A DNA stretch of 10,379 bases from Treponema sp. (GCA_020216655.1 JAIWNU010000171.1:1-10379); one strand, 5' to 3'. Numbered from the stretch's first letter, positions 1-7,522 are shown. Numbers and translations: made by a program. Notes: generated from the letters alone by a model not told the origin.

Positions 1-1142
1 TCTTTCCTGCCGGGGTATTTCTTTCCGGCGAGGGCCAGGTATTTTTTACCCCCCTTCCCCTTACAAGCCGGATTTATGAATATAAAAATCCAGAGCTTTA
101 TGTTGAACATGTAGTTCGGTGGCTGCATCCGGACAAAAAAGGTAGCGATGCGGCACGCTTTTTAGCTGCTGCCCTCCTATACCGGCTTTTTTCAGGAGAA
201 ACTCCTTTTAGCATTCCAAAGGGTACCAATTCAGAAAAGACGCGGGAGGCTATCGCCCAGGATATGCGGGATGGTCTTTTTACGAGCATGAGCCTTGCCG
301 CCCCTCGCCTCTTGCCAGACCTTGCTGAGGCAATCGACAGTATTCTTTTACCGGATGTTGATAAAGAAAAGACAAAAAAGCCCATTTCTAAGCCGAGTCT
401 TACCGATCTTATAGATTTGCTTGGCCAAGAGGGAACTAAGCGCTTTGAAGATTTTTCTTTATCTTCCCCTGCGGCGCTTCCAATAGAGACGCGGAAGCGC
501 GAACAAAAACAAAGGGAAGGCCGAATAAGGTTTCGTCGTTTTATCAAGGCCTACAAGTACCCATTAATTGCAGGAATCGGAACGGCCATTGCGCTCTTCC
601 TTGTTGGCAGAAGCATCCTCAACGACCAGAAACAACGGCCTACAACCCTCGGCATGGGGCCCCGTGCAGTGGCGGAGGCTTATTATAGGGCATTTAACAG
701 CCTGGACCACCAAATGATGGATGCCTGTGTGACCAAAGGGGCCGGGAAAGGCGACATCGAAGCGGTCATGAACTTCTTCGTCATATCCCGGGTCCGGGAA
801 GCCTACGAACGCAAAACCAGCATTATTGACCCAGAAACCTGGAGAAACCAGGGCTCCCCCGAGACCGAAGCCAGTGTTTTCGGTATAACAGACCTCGTTC
901 TTTCATTAAAGAGCGAGGAACCGCAGCGTCCTGTTGCGGGGGATCGGTGCAAGATAGAAGCGGTTTACCTTTTTTACTATCCAGAGACCTCTGAAGCAAA
1001 AGAGGCGCAACCTCAGAACGGGTCACCGCAGCAAACAGTGACAGAACAGCGCCGGGACATACTAACCTTGGAATGGGTAAAAGACCGCTGGCGTATTGCG
1101 GTCATAGAAAGAGAAATCATTCGTCAATCTGATATTCCTTGA
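1..1142 (+). CDS. Kinase-like (probable pseudokinase) single-pass membrane protein, 5' partial
   Basis: The frame is open from base 3, so the gene starts before the window; the ATG at 264 is only an internal methionine. The part encoded by about bases 3-350 resembles the C-lobe of a Ser/Thr kinase: a strand pair GVFLSGEGQVFF, then NPEL where kinases have APE, then SDAARFLAAALLYRLFSGETPF-like sequence (bases 147-212) matching the usual SDvwSLGvlLYeLLtGxxPF helix. The DFG position appears to read FTP, so metal binding and catalysis are probably lost. A charged linker rich in K/R/E follows, then one membrane segment (about bases 561-620, from YPLIAGIG to RSIL). The last 170 or so residues would lie outside the membrane and carry no motif I recognise; they begin with an AVAEAYYRAFNSLD helix faintly like NTF2-type domains. 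The gene overlaps the convergent response regulator by 26 bases. The membrane topology is firm; the kinase relationship is my inference from pattern, without a search. Confidence 0.75.
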   Translation, partial: FPAGVFLSGEGQVFFTPLPLTSRIYEYKNPELYVEHVVRWLHPDKKGSDAARFLAAALLYRLFSGETPFSIPKGTNSEKTREAIAQDMRDGLFTSMSLAAPRLLPDLAEAIDSILLPDVDKEKTKKPISKPSLTDLIDLLGQEGTKRFEDFSLSSPAALPIETRKREQKQREGRIRFRRFIKAYKYPLIAGIGTAIALFLVGRSILNDQKQRPTTLGMGPRAVAEAYYRAFNSLDHQMMDACVTKGAGKGDIEAVMNFFVISRVREAYERKTSIIDPETWRNQGSPETEASVFGITDLVLSLKSEEPQRPVAGDRCKIEAVYLFYYPETSEAKEAQPQNGSPQQTVTEQRRDILTLEWVKDRWRIAVIEREIIRQSDIP

Positions 1143-2574
1143 GCTTGTTTAACAGGGTCCTGCGGGTAATACCCAGGGCCTGGGCGGTTTTCTCACGGTG
1201 CCCATTGTAAAATGCCAAGGCCTTAAGAATAGCTTCTTTTTCCAATTCTTCCAGGGATTTTATTTCCCCTTTTTGACCTGAATCATTGGAAGCTCCCGTC
1301 GCATTGGGCACCAGAGCCGTTCGGGGCTGTACATCCGAAGCGCTCAGAACTGAGGGTTCGCCCATAGCAGAGCCAGCAAAAGAGAAATCTTTGCCGAGCA
1401 GCTGTGGCCCTTCGCTGAGAATGACTGCCCGTTCGACCGCATTTTCCAGTTCCCGTACATTTCCGGGGAATGAATAGTTTTGCAGAACCCGGAGCGCATC
1501 GCTGGAGAGGAAAAGGGAGGGCCTTCCCATTTCGGCGGCAAAACGGTTCACAAAAAGCTGGGCAAGCAAGGGAATATCCTCCCGCCGCTCCCGCAAGGGG
1601 GGGAGCCTTAGCCTAATAACCGCAAGCCGGTAAAAGAGGTCTTCCCGAAACTGTCCTTGTTTGACCGCCTGTTCAAGATCCTTGTTGGTGGCCGCTACAA
1701 TTCGTACGTCAATCGGGATCTGCCGGCTTCCTCCGAGCCGCATAATCTTTTTTTCCTGAAGCATTCTTAAAATTTTGACCTGCAGCGGCAAAGGCATGTC
1801 TCCCACTTCATCAAGGAAGAGGGTACCTCCGCTGGCAAGTTCACAGAGACCGGTTTTTCTGGAATCCGCTCCGGTAAAGGCCCCTTTTTCATAGCCAAAA
1901 AGCTCGCTTTCTATGAGGTTTTCCGGGATTCCGCCCATATTGATCGGAATAAAAGGGCCGTTTGCCCGTTTACTTAAACGGTGAATTAAGCGGGCCACAA
2001 CTTCTTTTCCGGTCCCGCTTTCGCCAGTGACCAGCACCGTAGAATCAGTAGGGGCAACCCGTTCAATCAGGGCCCGGACTTCTTTCATGGCAGGGCTCGA
2101 ACCTATCCAGTTTGCATCCAGTGCCGCTGCGTTCCGGCGAACGGTTTTATCAGCCACGGTCTGCATCGCCGAAGCGGATGCGGCAAGACGGGCATTTTCT
2201 ACCACCATGCGCAGCCGTACTACCAATTCTTCTGGATTAAAGGGCTTTACAAGGTAGTCCGCAGCGCCCCGTTTCATAGCTTCCACAGCGTCCTTTATAT
2301 CCCCATGGGCGCTGATCATAATGGCGGGAAGCAAGGGTCCTCCTTCTTTTAACCAGGTAAGAAAATCGAGGCCCGACATACCAGGCATTTTGAGGTCCAC
2401 CACCACCGCATCGAATCGTTCGGCTTCAAGCAAGGCCTTGCCCGCTTCTCCAGAGGCTGCTGTTTGCGCTTCTATTCCTTCAGTCTGAAGATAGGCAGCA
2501 ATCGAATCCCTCAGGTTTTTTTCATCATCAATAATAAGAACCCGCAAAGGCTGTGCATTACTGGAACCGTTCAT
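1117..2574 (-). CDS. Sigma54-dependent NtrC-family response regulator
   Basis: This 485-residue protein has all three NtrC modules. The receiver domain (about 10-125) has acidic pocket D16-D17, phospho-acceptor D60 in VVVDLKMPG, S88 and K110. The AAA+ domain (about 157-390) has Walker A GESGTGKE (184-191), GAFTGA loop (231-236) for sigma54 contact, Walker B TLFLDEVGDM (251-260) and the arginine segment FREDLFYRL (309-317). After a low-complexity linker (about 400-437), a Fis-type helix-turn-helix (about 443-482, ALGITRRTLLNKLKEY) should bind enhancer DNA. With GAFTGA intact, it should activate sigma54 promoters when phosphorylated by the adjacent kinase. One small deviation: the segment usually reading NCAA is NMGG (212-215). 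The start is supported by AAGGAG nine bases before ATG, inside the end of the kinase gene; the two genes are only four bases apart. Target genes cannot be told from the window. The family call is very secure; the individual name is not. Confidence 0.97.
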   Translation of the reverse strand: MNGSSNAQPLRVLIIDDEKNLRDSIAAYLQTEGIEAQTAASGEAGKALLEAERFDAVVVDLKMPGMSGLDFLTWLKEGGPLLPAIMISAHGDIKDAVEAMKRGAADYLVKPFNPEELVVRLRMVVENARLAASASAMQTVADKTVRRNAAALDANWIGSSPAMKEVRALIERVAPTDSTVLVTGESGTGKEVVARLIHRLSKRANGPFIPINMGGIPENLIESELFGYEKGAFTGADSRKTGLCELASGGTLFLDEVGDMPLPLQVKILRMLQEKKIMRLGGSRQIPIDVRIVAATNKDLEQAVKQGQFREDLFYRLAVIRLRLPPLRERREDIPLLAQLFVNRFAAEMGRPSLFLSSDALRVLQNYSFPGNVRELENAVERAVILSEGPQLLGKDFSFAGSAMGEPSVLSASDVQPRTALVPNATGASNDSGQKGEIKSLEELEKEAILKALAFYNGHREKTAQALGITRRTLLNKLKEYQIDE

Positions 2575-2578
2575 GGTC

Positions 2579-3853
2579 TTAAGCTCCTTTTGCTGTAAAA
2601 AGCGGCAGTTCTATATAAAAAATAGTGCCCCCTCCATCCCGCTTATGATGAAAGAGTCTTCCCCCCGCAAGTTGAATATAGCGTTTGCTGATGGCAAGCC
2701 CTAGTCCGGAACCGCTTGTTTTGGTCGTAAAGAAAAGATCATAAATCCGCTCGGAGAGAGAATCCGGAACCCCTGCCCCGCGGTCCGCTACACTCAAATG
2801 TATGGTATTTCCATGGGATAGGACAAGTTCGAGTTCTACAGGCTCAAAAGCGCGATCAGCCATACTTTCCAGGGCATTTTGAACCAGGTTCTCAAGCACC
2901 TGGTTCAGGTGAGTTCTATCAATATAAACGGGGACTTCGCTTTCAGGCATTCTAGTGAGTTTCACTCTACCATCATAACGCATACAAAAGTCTGGTAAAA
3001 ATGTTTTAAGATTTATTGGTTCAAGGTTCCCTTCCGATCCGGAGAGGAACTGTCTGAGCCGGTCTGTAAGAATGCCAAGCCGATCTATTTCTTCTTCCAT
3101 GATGCGGACGTTTTGCAGCAGCTCTGTTCCGTTGAGCTGTTTCTGCAAAAGGGCGGTCTGTATCTTAAGAACCCCCAGGGGATTCTTAATCTCATGGGAC
3201 AGGGTCCGGGCAGCTTCTCCCAGGGCTACTAATTCCCGGTTTTTAGCTTCCCTGAGCCGGAACTGGTCTAGATTGCGGGCCAGACGGAGCAGAAGTGCGA
3301 AGGCTCCGGCAAGGGCCAAGGCGATAAGCAGCGCTACCGTATAGAGCACATATAAACCCTTTTGGAGGGAAGAAATGCGGTAGGAGACAAAGACGAGCCG
3401 AGTCATACCGAGTCCAGCAATGGCAGACATCATCATTTCGGTAGTATCAGCGCCTTGCCGAAAGCCGCCGATGCGGCCCCGCATAACACCGCCGCCTCCG
3501 AAGGGGCGGACCAGGGTAATGATGTCTCCTGAAATAATAGGCGGATTTTTAGGATCCTCAGGACTCACCGATTGGGGCGCGTTTCCAAAGCGATACAGGG
3601 CGATTCCCCGGGCGGTATAAATACCAAAGGCCATAAGGTCAGGATATTTTTCGAAACCGCTCAAGGTTCCCCGGTCATAGGCTTGCTGAAGTTCCGCAGC
3701 CAGTTGGAAAGCCCGGTATTCGGCTAAAAGCTGCTGCCGCTGCCGCTCCTGAACAACCACTACAAAGATACCCCCAAAGGCTAAGAGAGAAATAAGAGCC
3801 AGCAGTATAAGGGCCATAGCGGTTTCTGAACGGCGGTCTATAAGCTTTTTCAT
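2579..3853 (-). CDS. Membrane sensor histidine kinase
   Basis: Partner of the downstream regulator. Numbering from the longest reading frame (ATG at 3877, 432 residues): first membrane helix about 20-42, extracytoplasmic sensor region about 43-174 with no recognised fold, second membrane helix about 175-198, then a short charged helix into the HisKA domain. The H-box is TLSHEIKNPLG with phospho-acceptor H228. The ATPase domain has the N-box LENLVQNALE (328-337), G1 box DRGAGVPD (365-372), F-box LFFTTK (381-386) and G2 GSGLGLAISK (389-398). No HAMP or PAS domain is evident. I place the start at the ninth codon (ATG at 3853) because this leaves room for promoters between the divergent genes and gives a normal N-terminus (MKKLIDRR) before the first helix; neither ATG has a good ribosome site. 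It should autophosphorylate on an external or membrane signal and pass phosphate to D60 of the regulator. The ligand is unknown. Confidence 0.95.
   Translation of the reverse strand: MKKLIDRRSETAMALILLALISLLAFGGIFVVVVQERQRQQLLAEYRAFQLAAELQQAYDRGTLSGFEKYPDLMAFGIYTARGIALYRFGNAPQSVSPEDPKNPPIISGDIITLVRPFGGGGVMRGRIGGFRQGADTTEMMMSAIAGLGMTRLVFVSYRISSLQKGLYVLYTVALLIALALAGAFALLLRLARNLDQFRLREAKNRELVALGEAARTLSHEIKNPLGVLKIQTALLQKQLNGTELLQNVRIMEEEIDRLGILTDRLRQFLSGSEGNLEPINLKTFLPDFCMRYDGRVKLTRMPESEVPVYIDRTHLNQVLENLVQNALESMADRAFEPVELELVLSHGNTIHLSVADRGAGVPDSLSERIYDLFFTTKTSGSGLGLAISKRYIQLAGGRLFHHKRDGGGTIFYIELPLFTAKGA
2584..2589 (-). promoter_or_regulatory. Shine-Dalgarno site of the response regulator
   Basis: AAGGAG on the minus strand, nine bases before the ATG at 2574 and just inside the 3' end of the kinase gene. 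It fixes the regulator start and shows that both genes are translated from one message. Confidence 0.8.
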
Positions 3854-3917
3854 ATACTTACTATATACCATTTTCATGCTGTTGCGCTATTTGTTTCTGT
3901 TGTATACTCTCATCATA
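3854..3917. promoter_or_regulatory. Divergent promoter region between sensor kinase and P-loop gene
   Basis: On the plus strand, TATACT (3903-3908) is a good -10 box ending nine bases before the ATG at 3918; its best -35 candidate, TTGCGC (3882-3887), has a short 15-base spacer. On the minus strand, TATAGT (3865-3860) ends six bases before the ATG at 3853 but lacks a good -35. The sequence TGTATACT also contains TATACA read on the minus strand, an alternative -10 for the kinase operon that overlaps the plus-strand box. No Shine-Dalgarno site precedes either ATG. Transcripts in both directions may be leaderless or nearly so. These are motif readings only. Confidence 0.45.
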
Positions 3918-4904
3918 ATGAGTACGGACAAAAACGGACAAATTCCCGGCCCGGTGCCAATGCCCCTCTTTGATTACCGGCCCCATACCTATGAAACCCT
4001 GATCTATGCAACCTATTACGCCCCCCGGGGCCGGCAGCGCCTGTATATGCTGGGAAACGAACTTTCCCACCGGTACCTTTATGCAAACGACCTTATTATT
4101 GGCATTATCGGTGCCCCCGGTTCTGGCAAGTCTACCCTGGTCCGGGGCCTATTTCCAGGACTGGAACTTACCAATGACGACGAGGGCACCAATGTACGGC
4201 AGGCATTAATTTACGACTTTGATCCAGAGGATTTTTTTGCCCCCCATACCTTTCATATCGATGTCCATTACGAGCTGGGCTTCCGCCAAAAATGGGAAAT
4301 CGCCGAAGCCATTTCCCACGCCATATCCCATGGCAGACGGGTAGTTATAGAACATTTTGATCTTATCTGGGAAACCCTGGGATACAATGCCCAGATTATC
4401 TTCGGTATCGGCGAAGAAGTCATTGTGAGCCGGCCCAGCGTATTCGGCCCCTTTCCGGAGGCTATTCGGGACATTGTAAACAGGACGATCAAATTCCGCC
4501 TCATGGCCCATTCAGCGGAGGATATTACCACTATGATCCTTGAACGGGACTATAATCTGAAACGGCGGGTACTCCATTCGGATGTAAAACACGGATTTGT
4601 CATCAATTTCCCAGAAAAACCGGACATAAATATTCCTGAGCTGGAACAGAAGGTAAAGGAGATTATTCAACAGAACATCCCGATTATGCCCATTGATGCG
4701 GACCACATTCAAATCGGGGAGGAAAGCATCTTCTGTACCGGGATCCGGACCCATGTGCAGAATTCGGGCCAGATAGAAAATTTCCGCCTTGTTAAGGCCC
4801 TGCGCTACCATCCTATTTTTCATGAATACATGCTGATTGGCCGGGTCGGCCACGAAGAAAACGCCGGCTATGATCAAATTTTAAGCAACATCGCCGAGGA
4901 GTAA
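3918..4904 (+). CDS. P-loop NTPase with conserved C-terminal domain, possibly the 'alanine-tRNA synthetase second additional domain' family
   Basis: The frame is open from ATG 3876, but I choose the ATG at 3918 (328 residues): the extra 14 residues coincide with the promoter region and would add an implausible hydrophobic start. Near residue 58 begins a P-loop, GIIGAPGSGKST (62-73), followed by ELTNDDEG (83-90), conserved-looking and acidic, and a possible Walker B strand RVVIEHFDLI (141-150). The C-terminal part (about 255-313, with CTGIRTHVQNSGQIENFRL) recalls proteins labelled in databases as 'alanine-tRNA synthetase second additional domain-containing'; that is from memory and unverified. 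The early APRGRQRLYMLG segment also looks family-specific. It is probably a cytoplasmic ATP- or GTP-binding protein; a small-molecule kinase role is possible, but the substrate is unknown. Fumarase follows after 14 bases, so the two are probably co-transcribed. The nucleotide-binding call is firm; the family name is tentative. Confidence 0.85.
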   Translation: MSTDKNGQIPGPVPMPLFDYRPHTYETLIYATYYAPRGRQRLYMLGNELSHRYLYANDLIIGIIGAPGSGKSTLVRGLFPGLELTNDDEGTNVRQALIYDFDPEDFFAPHTFHIDVHYELGFRQKWEIAEAISHAISHGRRVVIEHFDLIWETLGYNAQIIFGIGEEVIVSRPSVFGPFPEAIRDIVNRTIKFRLMAHSAEDITTMILERDYNLKRRVLHSDVKHGFVINFPEKPDINIPELEQKVKEIIQQNIPIMPIDADHIQIGEESIFCTGIRTHVQNSGQIENFRLVKALRYHPIFHEYMLIGRVGHEENAGYDQILSNIAEE

Positions 4905-4918
4905 AAGAGGATTAGAAT

Positions 4919-6634
4919 ATGAATATTGGATCAATTATCGATGCAGCCTTTCAGAATACCAGCTTTGAACCCCTTCTCCCCCTGCCCGGAACAATCCGTG
5001 TCTCTCAGGGCCGGCTTTCTTTGGATCCCTCGGTGCTCACCGCAGTAGCTCAAGAAGCCTTTTTTAGGGTCTCCTACTATCTGCGGCCAAGCCACCTTAA
5101 GCTTTGGGCCGAAGGCTATAACGCCGAGGCAGCGGGCACCAACGACCGGCTCGTATTGGAAAAACTCATTACAAACGCCCTCATATCGGCGGAAGGGAAA
5201 CTCCCCCTCTGCCAGGATACGGGAACCGCCACGGTTATCGGCTGGAAAGGTGAATCGATATATACCGGAACGGATGACCAGGAATCCATTAGCCGCGGGG
5301 TGCTGCGGGCATACACGGAAAATCCTCTGCGATCCAGTCAAGTTGGGTTTCTAAACCTTTTTGATGAATTTGATACGGGGACTAACCTTCCTGCCCAAAT
5401 TCATATCGAGGCGGTACCGGATAAGCCGGAAGGAGCCGAATACCGCTTTTTATTCGTCGCCAAAGGCGGAGGCTCATCTAACAAAACGAGTCTCTTTCAG
5501 ATGACCAAGGCACTTCTTGAGCCTGATGCATTCGAAGCCTTTTTAAGAGAAAAAATCGCCGCCCTGGGCACCGCTGCCTGTCCGCCCTACCGGCTTGCGG
5601 TCGTGGTGGGCGGCACGAGCCCCGAAGAAAACTTAAACATCCTGAAACTGGCAACCACGGAAATTCTGGATAGGGCACCGTTTATGGATGGGGCGGCACA
5701 GCAGGGACAGCAGGGATGGCTCTTTCGGGATGTCCTTTGGGAAAATAAGTTGATGAATATCGCTCGGTCTAGCGGCCTCGGGGCCCAGTTTGGGGGCAGC
5801 CTTCTGGCCCTCGATGCCCGGCTGATCCGGCTGCCCCGCCATGCGGGCTCTTGCCCCGTTTCTATTGGTGTATCCTGTTCGGCCCACCGGAACATGCTGG
5901 CTAAAATCAACACTTCGGGGGTCTGGCTCGAAAAACTCGAACAGAAGCCACTGGATTTCCTTAAAAACCAGGGCGGCGCAGCTCGGAGCCTGGCAGAAAG
6001 CTATGAGCAGCGCAGGACCCGCAAGCAGGGGATCGGGCGACCAGCAGGTTCGACTGTATCAATAAAAGGTCCTGACCATGCTGATCCAAGAGTACGATCC
6101 ATAGATCTGGACCAGGGCATACAAAAAACACGGGAAGCCCTGCGAGGTTCCACTGCCGGCGACCGGATACTCCTTTCGGGGAACCTGCTGGTCGCCCGAG
6201 ATGCGGCCCACCTCAAATGGCACGAGATTTTACAGCGGGGCGAAAAGCTTCCGGACTATGTTACCCGGTACCCGATTTACTATGCGGGACCAGCGGCAAC
6301 CCCTGAGGGAAAAGTAATCGGCAGTTTCGGCCCCACCACAGCCCAAAGGATGGACGCCTATGCGGATGAATTGATGAGCCGGGGAGCCAGTCTTATTACC
6401 CTTGCAAAGGGGAATAGGACAAAAACATGGAGAGAGGCCTGCAAAAAATACGGTGCCTTTTATCTTGGTACCATAGGCGGAGCGGCGGCTCTCATTGCGG
6501 AAGAAAACATTCTGGAAAGCGAAATAATTGACTATCCGGAATTAGGCATGGAAGCGGTCCGGCGCATCCGGGTCCGGGACCTCTTAGCCTTTGTCATCAT
6601 CGATGACCAGGGCAGGGATTTGTACGCCCCGTAA
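4919..6634 (+). CDS. fumA: Class I (iron-sulfur) fumarate hydratase, fused alpha-beta form
   Basis: Interconverts fumarate and L-malate in the cytoplasm using a [4Fe-4S] cluster. The 571-residue protein is close to the usual single-chain length of about 550 and covers both parts that are separate subunits in archaeal and many anaerobe enzymes. The likely cluster ligands are C98 (LPLCQDTG), C221 (AACPPYRL) and C312 (GSCPVSIG; C320 is a less likely third). Other marks of the family are KGGGSSNKT (182-190), GGTSPEENL (231-239) and SAHRNMLAKIN (321-331). The beta part (about 385-565) has LLSGNLLVARDAAH (418-431), a segment that carries catalytic residues in this family, and IGSFGPTTAQRMD (467-479). 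AGAGG eight bases before the ATG supports the start. The closely related L(+)-tartrate dehydratase is the main alternative; the fused architecture favours fumarase. The 3' end overlaps convergent nudC by 38 bases. As the cluster is exposed, the enzyme is expected to be sensitive to oxygen. Confidence 0.93.
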   Translation: MNIGSIIDAAFQNTSFEPLLPLPGTIRVSQGRLSLDPSVLTAVAQEAFFRVSYYLRPSHLKLWAEGYNAEAAGTNDRLVLEKLITNALISAEGKLPLCQDTGTATVIGWKGESIYTGTDDQESISRGVLRAYTENPLRSSQVGFLNLFDEFDTGTNLPAQIHIEAVPDKPEGAEYRFLFVAKGGGSSNKTSLFQMTKALLEPDAFEAFLREKIAALGTAACPPYRLAVVVGGTSPEENLNILKLATTEILDRAPFMDGAAQQGQQGWLFRDVLWENKLMNIARSSGLGAQFGGSLLALDARLIRLPRHAGSCPVSIGVSCSAHRNMLAKINTSGVWLEKLEQKPLDFLKNQGGAARSLAESYEQRRTRKQGIGRPAGSTVSIKGPDHADPRVRSIDLDQGIQKTREALRGSTAGDRILLSGNLLVARDAAHLKWHEILQRGEKLPDYVTRYPIYYAGPAATPEGKVIGSFGPTTAQRMDAYADELMSRGASLITLAKGNRTKTWREACKKYGAFYLGTIGGAAALIAEENILESEIIDYPELGMEAVRRIRVRDLLAFVIIDDQGRDLYAP

Positions 6635-7433
6635 GCCAGCGGTCGATAAGGAAACGGGAGATGGATCCTGGGGCCGGAAGCTCAGGAAGCGTATCCGGCG
6701 TAACCCAGCGGGCATCCAGAATCTCTTTGCCATCGCAGCGAAGCTCCCCTCCTTTATAGCGGGCTTCAAAGGCGAGCATAAGAGAAGCAGGAAATGGCCA
6801 GGGCTGGGATGCCACATAGGTAACCGAATCTACTTCAATGCCTACCTCTTCCCGGACTTCCCGGTGTACCGTATCTTCCAGTCGTTCTCCGGCCTCTACA
6901 AAACCTGCTATAAGGGCATATACGTTATTTTTAAACTTGCCGTTATGGGCAAGGAGGAGCCGCCCCTGGCCATCGGTTATGGCAACTATAACCGCAGGAG
7001 TAATTCGGGGGTATTCTAATCTTCCGCAGCGGGTACACTGGCGGGCAAGCTCATCCTCCGCATCACCCTGTGGGGCGCCGCAAAAACCGCAAAACCGGGA
7101 TGAAATATGCCACTGGGCAGCATGAAAAGCCCTCAGAAAACGAGAAAGGATCTGCCAATCATTTCCATCTGCATAAGGTGCCTTTAATGAACCTAATACA
7201 GTTCGGACCGGCAGAGACTCCCAGTCTGCAAAATCTGGATTCAAAGATTCCCCATCAAAAAACAGGGTATGGATAAAAGTTCCCTGATCTTTTAAACAAA
7301 AATACTGATCGCTTTCAACAAAGGTTTGGGATGATTCAAATACAAGACCCTGCACAACATTATTCATTGTTGTGCCCCGCGGAAATAGGATATCGTTGTC
7401 CTTAAATACAAACCACTTGTCTTTATGCATCAT
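6597..7433 (-). CDS. nudC: NADH pyrophosphatase (NudC-type Nudix hydrolase)
   Basis: Hydrolyses NAD(H) to NMN(H) and AMP; some NudC enzymes also remove NAD caps from RNA 5' ends. Numbering from the longest frame (TTG at 7499, 300 residues): a zinc ribbon with C137/C140 (FCGFCG) and C155/C158 (CTRCG), then a complete Nudix box starting GFVEAGE at 199 and ending REVREEVGI at 221, then SQPWPFPAS (231-239), the signature that separates NudC from other Nudix enzymes. A less conserved N-terminal domain covers the first 120 or so residues. I place the start at ATG 7433 (second ATG at 7430), because a near-consensus promoter lies inside the longer frame and ends seven bases before this ATG. That gives 278 residues, near the usual 250-270. 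No Shine-Dalgarno site precedes it. Its 3' end overlaps fumarase; msrA diverges on the other side. The family call is very secure. Confidence 0.95.
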   Translation of the reverse strand: MMHKDKWFVFKDNDILFPRGTTMNNVVQGLVFESSQTFVESDQYFCLKDQGTFIHTLFFDGESLNPDFADWESLPVRTVLGSLKAPYADGNDWQILSRFLRAFHAAQWHISSRFCGFCGAPQGDAEDELARQCTRCGRLEYPRITPAVIVAITDGQGRLLLAHNGKFKNNVYALIAGFVEAGERLEDTVHREVREEVGIEVDSVTYVASQPWPFPASLMLAFEARYKGGELRCDGKEILDARWVTPDTLPELPAPGSISRFLIDRWLTGRTNPCPGHR

Positions 7434-7440
7434 AACAGCA

Positions 7441-7469
7441 ACAATACTGAATCGGCCCCAGAGGGTCAA
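7441..7469 (-). promoter_or_regulatory. Promoter of nudC, probably giving a leaderless mRNA
   Basis: On the minus strand, TTGACC (7469-7464) is separated by exactly 17 bases from TATTGT (7446-7441). The ATG at 7433 comes seven bases after the -10 box, so transcription should begin at or within a base or two of the start codon. This is the best sigma70-type promoter match I see in the window. Confidence 0.6.
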
Positions 7470-7505
7470 CAAAGAGCTGCCCCTTTGTTTTCTTTTCAAC
7501 CTTTA

Positions 7506-7522
7506 TATATTACCTTTATAGT
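7506..7522 (+). promoter_or_regulatory. Possible -10 elements of the msrA unit
   Basis: Two overlapping candidates lie just before the first msrA ATG: TATATT (7506-7511), which would start the message a few bases before ATG 7523, and TATAGT (7517-7522), which abuts that ATG and would start the message after it. Neither has a convincing -35; TTGTTT (7485-7490) is 15 bases before the first. Which one works decides where MsrA translation can begin. Confidence 0.35.

Noticed and set aside
98..547. 149-codon minus-strand frame at the window start
   Set aside because: It is antisense to the kinase-like gene, whose frame stays open from base 3 and shows coherent domain structure. The arginine- and serine-rich product looks non-biological.
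3876..3917. Extra 14 residues at the start of the P-loop protein (a hydrophobic leader)
   Set aside because: These bases hold the -10 candidates for both directions, and a hydrophobic leader makes little sense on a nucleotide-binding cytoplasmic protein.
5699..5716. Tandem nine-base repeat (CAGCAGGGA twice) in fumarase
   Set aside because: In frame it encodes QQG twice within a conserved enzyme; two copies of a short unit are not enough to suggest a functional or variable repeat.
4919..6634. L(+)-tartrate dehydratase as the identity of the class I hydratase
   Set aside because: Tartrate dehydratase is usually two separate subunits, whereas this is one fused chain with fumarase-type segments. 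It cannot be excluded from sequence alone.
6591..7019. 142-codon plus-strand frame running antisense to nudC
   Set aside because: It lies wholly opposite a protein with intact zinc ribbon, Nudix box and SQPWPFP motif, has no ribosome site, and its composition is that of a shadow frame.
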